Source: Amycolatopsis jejuensis
GTDB taxonomy: Bacteria; Actinomycetota; Actinomycetes; Mycobacteriales; Pseudonocardiaceae
Reading direction: 5' to 3'
Assembly (NCBI RefSeq): GCF_000717335.1
Contig: NZ_JNYZ01000031.1
Location: 1-64,000 of the forward strand
Length of the DNA: 64,000 nt
Part shown: positions 1 through 11,369 of the stretch, piece after piece
Layout: the number at the start of each line of letters is the position of its first letter
How positions within the stretch are numbered: position 1 is the stretch's first letter
The notes under the pieces: model-generated
Told to the model about the DNA's origin: nothing
Database searches by the model: none
What the model saw: the letters and a program-made list of their open reading frames with translations, nothing else
Translations under genes and position numbers: made by a program

Positions 1-461
1 CCCACGGCCTGCGCTGGGCCACACCAACCTCCCGCCACATGATCAACAACAGGAGACATCAAACCACAAACCAAGATCATTCTGTTAGGACCTCTTAGTC
101 CGCGGGTGTGAGGCGGTGGTGCGAGAGCGACAGTTTCTCAACAGCCGCGGGCGTGAGGCGACGGTTGCGGGGCGGCGGTTGCTCGGCGGCACGCGGGCGG
201 GAGGTGGGCGTTGCGGGCGGTGTTCCTCGGCAGTCCGCTGGTGGACGGCAGCGGTTGCGGGAGCAGCGGTTTCCCGCCAGCCCGTGCACGAGACGGCGGT
301 TGCGGAGCGCGGGTAGTCGGCAGCCCGCTGACCTCAGACGGCAGTTGCCATCGGTGTTCACCTCGCAACCCGGGACGTGAGGCGGTGTTGTGGGAGACGC
401 GGTGCTCCGGACGTCCGGAGGGGGGACGTGAATTCCGGCGGAGGCTTGGCGTGCTGGGTCG
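1..461. other. Left-edge region without a called gene; possible end of a truncated gene or mobile element
   Basis: The first 100 bases are clearly less GC-rich than the rest of the window. In plus frame 3 they read as about 32 codons ending at a TAG at 98-100, rich in Asn, His, Arg and Thr with AGG/AGA codons. This could be the 3' end of a foreign gene or transposase entering from the left, but no family is recognisable in so short a piece. From about 100 to 460 the sequence returns to high GC and holds degenerate G-rich repeats built around gcgtgaggcgg-like words. Open frames here on both strands have no recognisable protein character. Confidence 0.25.
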
Positions 462-1595
462 CTACTCGCGGTGGCCTGCGCTGACCGGTTCGCGGTGGGC
501 AGGCGGGCGGGCCGCGGCGGGGAGGCGCATGAGGAAGCGGTGGGCCGGTTGTTCGACGAAGCGGGTCAGCGCCCAGCCGAGGAGGACGCCCGTTGCGAGC
601 ATGCCTGCGGTTTGCAGCAGCGGGTCGAAGCCTAGGCCCGACAGCCAGTGCAGCACCAGGTAGCCGATTGCTTGGTGGATGAGGAAAACGCCGTACGAGA
701 TGCCCGCGAACCACTGGATTGCGCGCTGGGCGAAGGCGGGGAGGAAGCGGTCCCAGTCGGGGCCTGCGGCGGCCAGGGAGATCACTAGCAGTCCGAGCGC
801 GATGCCGGTGGTTGCACCCCATTCGATGGTGAGGCCGGTCGGGGTGGGGGTGGCGCCGTGCAGGGCGTGGGCGGCGACGCAGGCGAGTTCCAGGAGCAGG
901 AATTCCGGGGTACGCAGGCGTTTCGTGGTCCAGAGCCGGACGGCGACACCTGCGACGAACAGGTGCCAGCGGTGGAGTCCGAAGCCGTCGACGAGAATGC
1001 GGTACCACTCGGGCGGGCCGGCGATGCGCAGCGGCCACTGCGCGAGCGGGACGAGCACCGCGGCCCACATGAGAACGTGCAGCTTCCGGCCGTGTCCCCA
1101 GCTGCCGCGGTAAAGCAGGGCGGCGACGGTGAAAGCCATTAGCTGCAGGGGAATCGTCCAGTGGGAACCGTCGAGGAAGGGGTAGCCGGCGGGTTTCCAG
1201 TTCCACAGCATGAGGAGGTTGCCGACGAGGTCGCGTCCGTGCGGGACGAACCAGCCGGGTGGTGACAGGTACCGGAGCGCGAAGAAGATCACGACGACGG
1301 CTGCCAGAAACGGCGGCAGCAGCCGGGCGACCCGGCCCCACCAATAGCGGCCGAGCGACCCGCGCCCGATGGTGACGGCGGCGAAGTACGCGGAAATCAC
1401 GAGCAGCAGGCTCGCCCCGATCTGATGCGGGAACACGAACCGCCGCGCCCCGAGTTCGGGATGCACGACGACGCTCATGTAAGTGGCGTGGTAGACGAGA
1501 ACGAGCACGACACACCCGGCACGGACAGCGTCCCAGCTGATCCGCCGGTTCTTTGCGGACACGGCAACCGGGCGGAACGGGGACACGCCCGCCAC
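462..1595 (-). CDS. Acyltransferase family 3 integral membrane protein
   Basis: A polytopic membrane protein with about ten hydrophobic segments, typical of acyltransferase family 3 (OafA/NodX type), which transfers acyl groups to surface polysaccharides, lipids or antibiotics. The first membrane segment reads DAVRAGCVVLVLVYHATYM; its YH pair is the place where this family carries its conserved His. The last segments (GISYGVFLIHQAIGYLVLHW and GWALTRFVEQPAHRF) include the typical FLIH and ExPAHRF endings. The open frame continues 168 codons further upstream, but that part only translates a DNA tandem repeat, so I place the start at the GTG at 1595 (377 aa). A GTG at 1586 is also possible, and no strong ribosome site decides between them. 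The substrate is unknown. The gene stands alone. Confidence 0.8.
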   Translation of the reverse strand: MAGVSPFRPVAVSAKNRRISWDAVRAGCVVLVLVYHATYMSVVVHPELGARRFVFPHQIGASLLLVISAYFAAVTIGRGSLGRYWWGRVARLLPPFLAAVVVIFFALRYLSPPGWFVPHGRDLVGNLLMLWNWKPAGYPFLDGSHWTIPLQLMAFTVAALLYRGSWGHGRKLHVLMWAAVLVPLAQWPLRIAGPPEWYRILVDGFGLHRWHLFVAGVAVRLWTTKRLRTPEFLLLELACVAAHALHGATPTPTGLTIEWGATTGIALGLLVISLAAAGPDWDRFLPAFAQRAIQWFAGISYGVFLIHQAIGYLVLHWLSGLGFDPLLQTAGMLATGVLLGWALTRFVEQPAHRFLMRLPAAARPPAHREPVSAGHRE

Positions 1596-1904
1596 CGTAA
1601 CTCGTGCGGTATGCGAACCAGGAAAGGGGGCTGTGCTTGGGGATTTTCGGGTTTTCCGGCGGGGTGGATCCGGTTCCCGGTTGGTGGGAAGGGTGCGCAG
1701 CGGTGGTGGGCGGACAGTGCCGCGCTGCCGACCACGCGAGTGGCGGATGGCTTGCCGTCGGAGGCAGGTGAATGCGCCGCCGATCGCCACGCAGGCGAAG
1801 GCAGGGCGCTCGCGCGACGACCGGGCTGCCGCACGACGAAGCGCGGGCGAAGTCGCGTGGCGCCTCCCGCGACCGACGCGCCTGCCACACGATGGCACGC
1901 CGAG

Positions 1905-2110
1905 GACGACACACCGCTCGTCTGGCTCCACCGGCGGGCCTACGGCGCGAGACGCGCAGGCCAAGACACACCGCTCATCTGCCACGACCCGTGGGGCTAC
2001 GGCGCGAGACGCGCAGGCCAAGACGCGCCGCTCGTCTGCCACCACCCGTGGGCCTACGGCGCGAGACGCGCAGGCCAAGACGCGCCGCTCCCCCGCCAAC
2101 CGTGGACGGG
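1905..2110. repeat. 57-bp tandem repeat, about three copies, in the 1596-2468 intergenic region
   Basis: The word tacggcgcgagacgcgcagg recurs at 1941, 1998 and 2055, a period of exactly 57 bp, with a degenerate copy before it. Because 57 is a multiple of three, the array stays open in several frames and extends neighbouring open frames artificially. The rest of 1596-2468 has no gene I can support. Bases 2330-2410 are a second low-complexity patch of cagaccgg and cagccc words. Confidence 0.75.
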
Positions 2111-2468
2111 CATCCCATCCGTCGCCGCGCGAGGGACGGGACCAGGCCGTGTGATGGGCGGGATTTGGCCGGGTGGGGAAAGAGGCTGGGCCAGGTGACG
2201 GAAAGGGCTTGGTCGGTCGTCGCGGGGTGTGGCCCGGTTGGTCGTCGCGGCGGTGGAGCTGAGCTGTCTGCCGTCGCGTTTTGGGTGGTGCGGTGCGGTT
2301 CTTGGCGGTCAGCGTCGACCCGAACAGACGTGCCAGACCGGCCCAGCCCCAGACCGGCCCGGCTCAGGCTCAGGCCCAGACCGGCGCCAGCCCAGCCCAG
2401 CCCAGCCCGAGGGATTGTGGCCGCTGCCAGCCGCAACCACAACCCCAAGCGCCGGACCGGAAAGCAGC

Positions 2469-3029
2469 TCACGGAGCAGTCGTGAAGGTGACCTCCTCCG
2501 TGGTTGCCGTTCCTGCTTTGCGGCCGGGGGCGGTCTGGTGGCTCCAGTACAGGTTGGTGTGCGCGATGACCTGTGCCGGTGGCGGTGCGCCCCACGTGGT
2601 GAGGTCTTCTGTGGTGTGGGCGTCGCTCACCAGGGTGGCGTCGTAGCCTCTGGTGAGGGCTCCGTGGAGGGTCGAGCGGATGCAGGCGTCCGTCTGGGCT
2701 CCGCTCACCACCAGGCTTCCTACCTGCAGGTCGGCCAGGATGGACTCCAGCGGGGTGTCTTCGAACGAGTCTCCGTACGTCTTCTCCACCAGCGGTTCGT
2801 CGTCCGAGCGCTTCAGTTCCGGCACGTACTCCCAGGCTGCGCTGCCCTTCTCCAAGCCCTCGCCGGAGTGCTGTACCCACACCACCGGGACCTGCGCCCG
2901 CCTGGCCTTTTCGACCAGTTCGCCCACGTTCGCCACTACTTGGTCCCGTTCGTGGGATCCCTCGACGACGCCGTTCTGCACGTCCACTACCAGCAGCGCG
3001 GTGTTCGGCCGGTTCTCGAGAGTGGTCAT
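2469..3029 (-). CDS. Cysteine hydrolase, isochorismatase family
   Basis: A 186-residue protein of the isochorismatase/nicotinamidase superfamily. The catalytic triad is visible: Asp16 in LLVVDVQNG, Lys83 in VEKTYGDSF and Cys116 in GAQTDACIRST, followed by the usual helix (HGALTRGYDATLVSDAHTT). Length and motif order match single-domain members. The family hydrolyses amides or vinyl ethers; the substrate cannot be read from sequence, and isochorismatase activity itself is not implied. The ATG at 3029 follows a good ribosome site (GAGGGGAG). The HtrA-type gene ends 69 bp upstream on the same strand, so the two may be co-transcribed, though no functional link is obvious. Confidence 0.88.
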   Translation of the reverse strand: MTTLENRPNTALLVVDVQNGVVEGSHERDQVVANVGELVEKARRAQVPVVWVQHSGEGLEKGSAAWEYVPELKRSDDEPLVEKTYGDSFEDTPLESILADLQVGSLVVSGAQTDACIRSTLHGALTRGYDATLVSDAHTTEDLTTWGAPPPAQVIAHTNLYWSHQTAPGRKAGTATTEEVTFTTAP

Positions 3030-3098
3030 GGAAATCTCCCCTCAGTCAGGTACCGCTCACGCTAGCCCCGACCACCGACAAAAACGGCGCGAAGAGGA

Positions 3099-4409
3099 TC
3101 AGCCGACCGGGCCTTCGGCCGGGACGACCGTCACGTCCCGCTGGTCACCGGCCGGGCCGGACACCGTCAGGGTGATCTTGTCGCCCGGGTGGTGCTGGTC
3201 CATCAGGGTGGTGAGAGCAGTGGCCGAATCGACGGACTTGCCGTCCAGCGCGGTGATCACGGCACCGGCGGCGATGCCTGCTTTGGCGGCTGCGCCGTCG
3301 GCCACGACCTGCTGGATCACGGCGCCCGCGGCAGGGCCGTTCTGGGTCTGCCCGGCGTCGCTCACGGTCACGCCCAGGAAGGCGCTCTTTCCGATGTGGA
3401 CGGTGTCGGAGCCGGTGCCGCCGACGATCTGGTGTGCGATGGCGATCGCCTGGTTGATCGGGATCGCGTAACCCTGCTGGCCCGAGCTGTCCGGCGAACC
3501 GCCGAAGCCGCGCCGTCCGCCGCCGTTGAACTGGTATCCGGCCGACGCTGCCGTGTCGACGCCGATCACCTGTCCCTGTGCGTTGACCAGCGGGCCACCG
3601 GAATCACCTGATTGGATATCGGCGTCGACCTGGATCAGGCCGGTGAGCTGCTCGGACGATCCGCTCGACTCGTCCGACGCGGTGATCGACTGGTTCAGCG
3701 CGGTCACCCGCCCGGCCGCCGGGACCGGTGCTCCCCCGGCGCCACCGGCGTTGCCCAGCCCCACCACGGCGTCGCCCACCTGCACCGACGACGAGTCCCC
3801 GATGCTCTCCGTGGCGAGCCCGGACGCGCCGGCCAGCTTCAGCACCGCGACATCATGACTGCGGTCATAGCCGAGCACCGACGCCGAATATGTCCGGCCG
3901 TTGCCCACGTCGGTGACCTTGATGGCGGTGGCGCCTTCCACGACGTGATTGTTCGTGAGGACTTCACCGTCGGACGTCAGCACGATTCCGGTGCCTGCCG
4001 CGGCTGCGCCCTGGTAACCGAGTTCGGTATTCACATTGACAATTCCCGGACTCACCTTCGCCGCGATGGCCGCCGGGTCGATCGACGTGCTCGACGGGCC
4101 CGGATTGGTGACGGACCCGAAGTTCTGGTTGCCGGACACCGCACTGCTCGGCGCCGACGGCGTCCACACGAAGTGCCCGACCCCGAGCCCCACTGCGACC
4201 GACAGCGCGACCACGCCGATCGCGACGATCGCCGCCCGGACCGGATGACCGGTCCGTCGCGGCGGCTGATGCGGTGGCGGGTAGGGCGCGGCGAACTGCT
4301 GCGTCGGATACGGCTGACCCCCGTACGGCGTCCCCCATGGCTGCTGCGGTCCCGTGCCGGGTGGGTACGGCTGACCGTGGTCGTAGCTACGCCGTTCGTG
4401 CTCATTCAT
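3099..4409 (-). CDS. Membrane-anchored HtrA/DegP-type trypsin-like serine protease with PDZ domain
   Basis: 436 residues. The N-terminus is a Pro/Gly/Tyr/Gln-rich cytoplasmic tail (about 1-55), followed by one membrane helix (about 58-82), an S1C protease domain (about 110-320) and a PDZ domain (about 345-430, starting FLGVTVSDAG). The triad is His155 in LTNNHVVEG, Asp186 in DRSHDVAVLKL and Ser270 in QSGDSGGPLV. This layout is that of actinobacterial HtrA/PepD proteins, which act outside the membrane in envelope protein quality control, often under an envelope-stress sigma factor. A segment rich in Gly and Ser (GNAGGAGGAPVP) sits before the substrate loop. The ATG at 4409 is preceded by GGAG at good spacing. 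Confidence 0.92.
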   Translation of the reverse strand: MNEHERRSYDHGQPYPPGTGPQQPWGTPYGGQPYPTQQFAAPYPPPHQPPRRTGHPVRAAIVAIGVVALSVAVGLGVGHFVWTPSAPSSAVSGNQNFGSVTNPGPSSTSIDPAAIAAKVSPGIVNVNTELGYQGAAAAGTGIVLTSDGEVLTNNHVVEGATAIKVTDVGNGRTYSASVLGYDRSHDVAVLKLAGASGLATESIGDSSSVQVGDAVVGLGNAGGAGGAPVPAAGRVTALNQSITASDESSGSSEQLTGLIQVDADIQSGDSGGPLVNAQGQVIGVDTAASAGYQFNGGGRRGFGGSPDSSGQQGYAIPINQAIAIAHQIVGGTGSDTVHIGKSAFLGVTVSDAGQTQNGPAAGAVIQQVVADGAAAKAGIAAGAVITALDGKSVDSATALTTLMDQHHPGDKITLTVSGPAGDQRDVTVVPAEGPVG

Positions 4410-4512
4410 GGTCCGCTCCCGCGTCCGGTGACCTCCGCTCGCTCAGCAAACACCGCGTACCTGAGAGTTTCCTTGCCGTGTTCCGTGTACCGGCTGTGCA
4501 AGCAGTGGGAAC

Positions 4513-4543
4513 CGCCCGGCTCGAGGGGCCCGAGCCGGGCGGA
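4513..4543 (-). terminator. GC-rich hairpin just downstream of the GH16 gene
   Basis: Perfect 12-bp inverted repeat: ccgcccggctcg at 4513-4524 and cgagccgggcgg at 4532-4543 around a 7-nt loop. It starts a few bases after the stop codon of the minus-strand glucanase gene, where a transcript terminator is expected. There is no U-tract, as is common in actinobacteria. Confidence 0.7.
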
Positions 4544-4549
4544 AGACGG

Positions 4550-5356
4550 TCAGCGCACGTGCACGTAGTCGATCACGAGCTGTTGCGGGAACTGGGTGTT
4601 GCCGTCCGGGTCGCCGGGCCAGTCGCCGCCGACCGCGAGGTTCAGGATCAGGTAGAACGGGTGGTCGTACACCCATTTCTTGCCGCCCAGATCCGCGGGA
4701 GTACGCGTCTGGTAGGCCTTTCCGTCGACGGACCAGACGATCTTGTTCGGCGACCAGTCCACGGCGTAGGTGTGGAAATCGTCGGAGAAGTTCGGGCCGT
4801 TGTACGCGGCGCCGATGCCGCCCGCGCCGGAATAGCCGGGGCCATGGATGGTGCCGTGCACGGTGGTCGGCTCGCGGCCGATGTTCTCCATGATGTCGAT
4901 TTCGCCGTCGTCCGGCCAATGCCCGCCGCCGAGCATCCAGAACGCGGGCCAGATCCCTTGCCCGCGCGGGAGTTTCATGCGTGCTTCGAGGTGGCCGTAC
5001 GCCTGGCTGAACTTCCCGGCGGTGTTGAGCCGCGCGGACGTGTACTGGCAGGCGCCGTACCAGCACGTGTGACCGGAGTTTTCCTTCTTCGCGGTGATCA
5101 CGAGGTGACCGTTGCCGTCGAGGGCGCCGTTCGCCGCGCCCGAGGTGTACCACTGGCGTTCGTGGTTGTTGCCGCTGTTGTCGCCGGTTTCGTAGGTCCA
5201 CTTGCCGCCGTCGGCGGGTGCGCCGGCCGGGCCGTTGAAGTCGTCGGTGAAGCCCGCGGCCGAGGCGGTGGGGGTCAGGCCCACCGCACCCGCGACGGCC
5301 AGTGCGGCGGACAGCGCGAGCAGGCGCCACCGTGCGGAGGTGTGCGTTGACGTCAT
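4550..5356 (-). CDS. Secreted glycoside hydrolase family 16 (beta-glucanase/laminarinase-like)
   Basis: A secreted endo-beta-glucanase-like enzyme of about 268 residues. The signal peptide is Arg-containing with a hydrophobic core (LLALSAALAVAGAVGL) and a cleavage site near TASAAG. The GH16 catalytic signature DGEIDIMENIG is intact, with nucleophile and acid/base Glu flanking the Asp. The ordered blocks GHLEARMKLPRGQGIWPAFW, TVHGTIHGPGYSG, HTYAVDWSPNKIVW and LILNLAVGGDWPG are those of bacterial laminarinase-type (beta-1,3-glucan) members. There is no carbohydrate-binding module. Two ATG codons are possible. The one at 5356 has GAGGG at correct spacing, while the one at 5362 abuts it, so I chose 5356. 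A palindrome lies over the promoter region and a hairpin follows the stop. Confidence 0.93.
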   Translation of the reverse strand: MTSTHTSARWRLLALSAALAVAGAVGLTPTASAAGFTDDFNGPAGAPADGGKWTYETGDNSGNNHERQWYTSGAANGALDGNGHLVITAKKENSGHTCWYGACQYTSARLNTAGKFSQAYGHLEARMKLPRGQGIWPAFWMLGGGHWPDDGEIDIMENIGREPTTVHGTIHGPGYSGAGGIGAAYNGPNFSDDFHTYAVDWSPNKIVWSVDGKAYQTRTPADLGGKKWVYDHPFYLILNLAVGGDWPGDPDGNTQFPQQLVIDYVHVR

Positions 5357-5404
5357 CGTCATCCCTCAATCACGCGAGAGGCGGCCTGGCGGCGCCACCC
5401 CGGG

Positions 5405-5425
5405 TTTGTTGTGGATGGCAACAAA
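5405..5425 (-). promoter_or_regulatory. Candidate operator upstream of the GH16 gene
   Basis: Perfect inverted repeat TTTGTTG-N7-CAACAAA (arms 5405-5411 and 5419-5425) about 50 bp before the glucanase start. On the minus strand it sits next to a CATACT-like -10 element. The position suggests a repressor site that would make the secreted glucanase inducible. The cognate regulator is not in the window. Confidence 0.5.
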
Positions 5426-5580
5426 GTATGCCTTCCAGCTGGTTCACCGGCAAGATGGAACGTGAGATATTTTCCGACCGGCTGAGTGGTGGGTGCCGGG
5501 CGGGGTCGGCTCCGGCGGGCGCGGGCCGGGGTGGTGCGGGGTGAGTCGGGCACTTGGGCGGACCTCAGGCAGGACAGGCA

Positions 5581-5900
5581 GCTCGGCGTGCCAGGCACCC
5601 TGGTAGCGCAGGCAGCCTGGCGAGCCGGGAACGCGGGCAGGACTCCGGCAGAACAGGCAGCCCGGCAAGCCGGGAACGCGGGCAGCGCAACCAGCTTGGC
5701 GAGCCAGGCACCCGGGTGGGACTCGGGTAGCGCAGGCAGCCGGCCGAGCCGGGAACCGGGGCAGGACTCGGGTAGCGCAGGCAGCTTGGCAACCGGGAAC
5801 CCGAGTAGAACTCGGGTAGCGCAGGCAGCCTGCCAAGCCAGGCACCCGAGCAGAACTCCGGCAGCGCAAGCAGCCTGGCAAGCCCCGCACCGGGATTTGC
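5581..5900. repeat. Imperfect minisatellite with alternating 34- and 45-bp units in the 5357-5964 intergenic region
   Basis: Units begin with gc(c/t)tggc(g/a)ag-like words at 5581, 5615, 5660, 5694, 5739, 5784, 5828 and 5873, giving steps of 34, 45, 34, 45, 45, 44 and 45 bp. The 11-bp difference is one missing internal block (gactcgggtag type). Minus-strand translation gives Cys/Leu/Pro-rich repeats with no resemblance to a known domain, so I treat it as non-coding. The rest of 5426-5964 contains nothing I can identify. Confidence 0.75.
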
Positions 5901-5964
5901 GCAGCGGCAAGCAACCGAACCGGCCCGCGAAACCCGGCGACCAGCACGTCAAGCCGACCAGAAA

Positions 5965-8167
<2,203 letters not shown>

Positions 8168-8181
<14 letters not shown>

Positions 8182-9547
8182 CGGTGCTGCGGGCGATCGC
8201 CGCCAGCGGCACGGCCAGCCAGTCCGGCCGGTTCGCGTGCTCGTAGGCGACCTCGTACACCGCTTTGTCCAGTTCGAAAGCACGCAACAGGTTCGCGTGC
8301 GCCAGCGGATCGCCGACCGGGCCACCGGCGCGGGCGTACCCGGCGCAGAAGGCGGCGCGGTTGCGGCGAGCCCATTCCATCGCGTGCCCGGCCACCTCGG
8401 GACCGTCCGGCGGCCCGATGAGCAGCTGGTGTGCCGCATAGTCGAACGACCGCAGCATCCCCGCCACATCCCGCAGCGGCGAGCGCAGCGCGTGCCGCTC
8501 GGCCACCGGCGCGGCCGGCTCGCCCTCGAAGTCCAGGAGCAGCCAGCCGCCGACCGTGCGCAGGACCTGGCCCAGGTGCAGGTCGCCGTGGATGTACTGC
8601 AACGACACCGGCGACACTTCCGCCCGTACCGCCTCGAATGCCGCCCGCAAGGCAGGCGCGTGCGGCGCCAGCTCCGGGACCACGGCGGCGACCTGGTCCA
8701 GCCGCCGCGTCATCGCCTGTACGGTGCGGTCCAGCTCGTCGCGGTCCGCCGGTTCGGTGCCGAGCGCGCTCGCGAGATCCGCGTGCACTTCGGCGACAGC
8801 CGCACCCAGCCGCTCGGATTCCCCGGCGAAATCGCCGCCCGCTTCGTCGGCGTGCCGCTCGGGGTCGGCCAGCAGGTCTCGCACGCTCGTGGTGGCCATC
8901 GCCCAGCCGTCGACCGCGTCCGGCAGGAATTCCTGCAGCATCCCCATCGTGGCCGGCGCCCCGGCCAGCTCGCCGGAAAACGACCCGACCACCCGCGCCA
9001 CGTGCTTGCAGCCCGCTTCCTGCAACGCGCGGTGCAGCAGCAGGTCTTTGTTCGTACCCGGGCTGAGCTTGCGGAACAGCTTCAGGATGTACTGCCCGCC
9101 GTACACCAGCGACGTGTTGCTCTGCTCCGCCGTGATCGGCCGCGCGCGCAATCCGGCATCCAGCGACACTCCCGGCTCGGCCGCGAACCGCAGCGGGCCG
9201 ATGTCAGATCCCGCCGCCATCCCGTCCAGCAGCACGGTGGTGAGGTCGGCGTCGCCGCTTGCCTCGTACAGGCCCTCGCCGAGCCACGCGGTGGACGCGA
9301 CCTCCGGACTCCCGGACAACCGCCTCCCGATCAGCAGCTGGTACGGCTCGGTGCGGTCGCCCTGCACGACGTCGACGACCGCGTGCACCAGCTGCGGGTC
9401 TCCGTCGGTGACCACGGTGAGCGTGGCCGGGCGGACCTCGTCGATCGGCCGGTCCTTGCCCGCGAACCAGCGCTGCGCCGGGAGCCAGCCCGGCAGCAAG
9501 GAAGCCAGCTCGGCAGGCAGGGAACCGTGGTCGGACAGCGGGATCAC
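8168..9547 (-). CDS. mak: Maltokinase
   Basis: Maltokinase (Mak/Pep2) phosphorylates maltose with ATP to alpha-maltose-1-phosphate, the donor for GlgE. The 459 residues match the usual length. The kinase-like fold of the aminoglycoside-phosphotransferase type is seen in [13 protein letters not shown] (catalytic loop) and [11 protein letters not shown] (metal-binding), with the family N-terminus [18 protein letters not shown]. The GTG start at 9547 lies one base after the treS stop, so the two are translationally coupled. In many actinobacteria TreS and Mak form one complex or a fusion; here they are separate. Confidence 0.94.
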
Positions 9548-9548
9548 C

Positions 9549-11351
9549 TCAGTCTTCCGGCTCGAGGAGCTGGAACCAGTAGAACCCGTGCCCGGGCAGC
9601 GTGAGCAGGTACGACAGTTCGCCGATGTCCGGGAACCGCACGCCCCCGGTGAGCTCCACCGGCGTCGCCCCGCGATGCGCGGAAAGATCGAGTTCCACCG
9701 GCTGCGGGAACCGCGACAGGTTGTTGACGCACACCACCACGTCCTCGCGGCCGTCCGGGCGGCGCCACCGGCGCTGGTACGCCAGCACGCTCGGATTCGA
9801 CCCGCCGAGGTCGGTGAAATCGCCCTGCGCGAAGGCGTGGTGCTGCTTGCGCACCTCGATCATCCGGCGCGTCCAGTTGAGCAGCGACGACGCGTTGTCC
9901 GCCTGTGCTTCGACGTTCAGCGCCTGGTGGCCGTACACCGGGTCCATGATCACCGGCAGGTAGATGCGGCCGGGGTCGCAGGTGGAGAACCCGGCGTTGC
10001 GGTCCGGCGTCCACTGCATCGGCGTGCGGACCGCGTCCCGGTCGCCGAGCCAGATGTTGTCTCCCATGCCGATCTCGTCACCGTAGTACAGGACGGGCGA
10101 CCCCGGCAGCGACAGCAGCATCGCGGTGAAGAGCTCCTGCTGGTTGCGGTCGTTGTCGAGCAGCGGCGCGAGGCGGCGGCGGATGCCGATGTTGGCCTTC
10201 ATCCGCGGGTCCTTGGCGTACTCGGAGTACATGTAGTCGCGCTCTTCGTCGGTGACCATCTCGAGCGTGAGCTCGTCGTGGTTGCGCAGGAAGATGCCCC
10301 ACTGCGCCCCGGACGGGATCTGCGGCGTCTGCAGCAGGATCTCCGAGATCGGGAACCGCGACTCCCGGCGCACCGCCATGAAGATCCGCGGCATCAGCGG
10401 GAAGTGGAAGGCCATGTGGCATTCGTCCCCGCCGACGTCCGGGTCGCCGAAGTACTCGACGACGTCGCTCGGCCACTGGTTCGCCTCGGCCAGCAGGATC
10501 CGGCCGCGGAACTCGTCGTCGACCACCTTGCGGCAGCGCTTGAGGAACTCGTGCGTCCGCGGCAGGTTCTCGCAGTTGGTGCCCTCCTGCTCGAAGAGGT
10601 ACGGCACCGCGTCGAGCCGGAAGCCGTCGATGCCGAGGTCGAGCCAGAACCGCAGCACGTCGAGCATCGCGTCCTGCACGGCCGGGTTCTCGTAGTTCAG
10701 GTCGGGCTGGTGGCTGAAGAACCGGTGCCAGTAGAACTGGCCGCGCACCGGGTCGTAGGTCCAGTTCGACGTTTCGGTGTCCACGAAGATGATCCGCGCG
10801 TCGGCGTAGCGGGAGTCGTCGTCGCTCCACACGTAGTAGTCGCCGTACGGGCCGTCCGGGTCCGACCGCGACTGCTGGAACCACGGATGCGCGTCGGACG
10901 TGTGGTTGAGCACCAGGTCGGTGATCACCCGGATCCCGCGCCGGTGGGCCTCGTCGAGGAGGTACACGAAATCCTCGACCGTGCCGAATTCCGGGAGTAC
11001 CGCACGGAAATCGCTGATGTCGTACCCGCCGTCGCGCAGCGGCGAGGCGTAGAACGGCGGCAGCCACAGGCAGTCCACCCCGAGCCATTCGAGGTAGTCC
11101 AGCCGCTCGGCGAGACCGCGCAGGTCGCCCGTGCCGTCGCCGTTCGAATCGGCGAACGCGCGGACCAGTACCTCGTAGAACACCGCACCCTTGAACCACT
11201 CCGGGTCCTTCGGCGCCGCGTGCGCGTGCGTGAAGTCGTCCGCCTGCGGCTCCACCAGAAGCCCGTCGGCGGTCACCGCCTCGCCGGTGTGCGGCACGCC
11301 CGCCAGCGCTGCCACGGCACCGGGCCGGGCATCCTCGTCCATCCAGTCCAC
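9549..11351 (-). CDS. treS: Trehalose synthase (maltose alpha-D-glucosyltransferase)
   Basis: TreS interconverts trehalose and maltose and here feeds maltose to the kinase encoded next. It is a 600-residue GH13 enzyme of the usual length. Catalytic residues are Asp247 ([11 protein letters not shown]), Glu289 (LLAEANQWP) and the Asp of [12 protein letters not shown]. Further TreS-typical blocks are [21 protein letters not shown] split over strand 3, and [12 protein letters not shown]. There is no fused kinase domain. The start (MDWMDED) is 18 bp downstream of the glgE stop, and mak follows after one base. Confidence 0.95.
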   Translation of the reverse strand: MDWMDEDARPGAVAALAGVPHTGEAVTADGLLVEPQADDFTHAHAAPKDPEWFKGAVFYEVLVRAFADSNGDGTGDLRGLAERLDYLEWLGVDCLWLPPFYASPLRDGGYDISDFRAVLPEFGTVEDFVYLLDEAHRRGIRVITDLVLNHTSDAHPWFQQSRSDPDGPYGDYYVWSDDDSRYADARIIFVDTETSNWTYDPVRGQFYWHRFFSHQPDLNYENPAVQDAMLDVLRFWLDLGIDGFRLDAVPYLFEQEGTNCENLPRTHEFLKRCRKVVDDEFRGRILLAEANQWPSDVVEYFGDPDVGGDECHMAFHFPLMPRIFMAVRRESRFPISEILLQTPQIPSGAQWGIFLRNHDELTLEMVTDEERDYMYSEYAKDPRMKANIGIRRRLAPLLDNDRNQQELFTAMLLSLPGSPVLYYGDEIGMGDNIWLGDRDAVRTPMQWTPDRNAGFSTCDPGRIYLPVIMDPVYGHQALNVEAQADNASSLLNWTRRMIEVRKQHHAFAQGDFTDLGGSNPSVLAYQRRWRRPDGREDVVVCVNNLSRFPQPVELDLSAHRGATPVELTGGVRFPDIGELSYLLTLPGHGFYWFQLLEPED

Positions 11352-11369
11352 CTTCTGAGTTCTCGTGAG

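Noticed and set aside
1596..2099. N-terminal 168-residue extension of the acyltransferase
   Set aside because: It only translates the 57-bp DNA repeat (CVLACASRAVGP-like units), and the family begins directly with the first membrane helix.
4440..4500. Envelope-stress sigma factor promoter for the HtrA-type gene
   Set aside because: A GGAAC-like -35 is present, but no -10 at the expected spacing fits, so it is not reported as a feature.
5359..5952. Cys/Leu-rich repeat protein on the minus strand
   Set aside because: It follows the 34/45-bp minisatellite and changes frame where the 34-bp units occur. It has no ribosome site and no domain.
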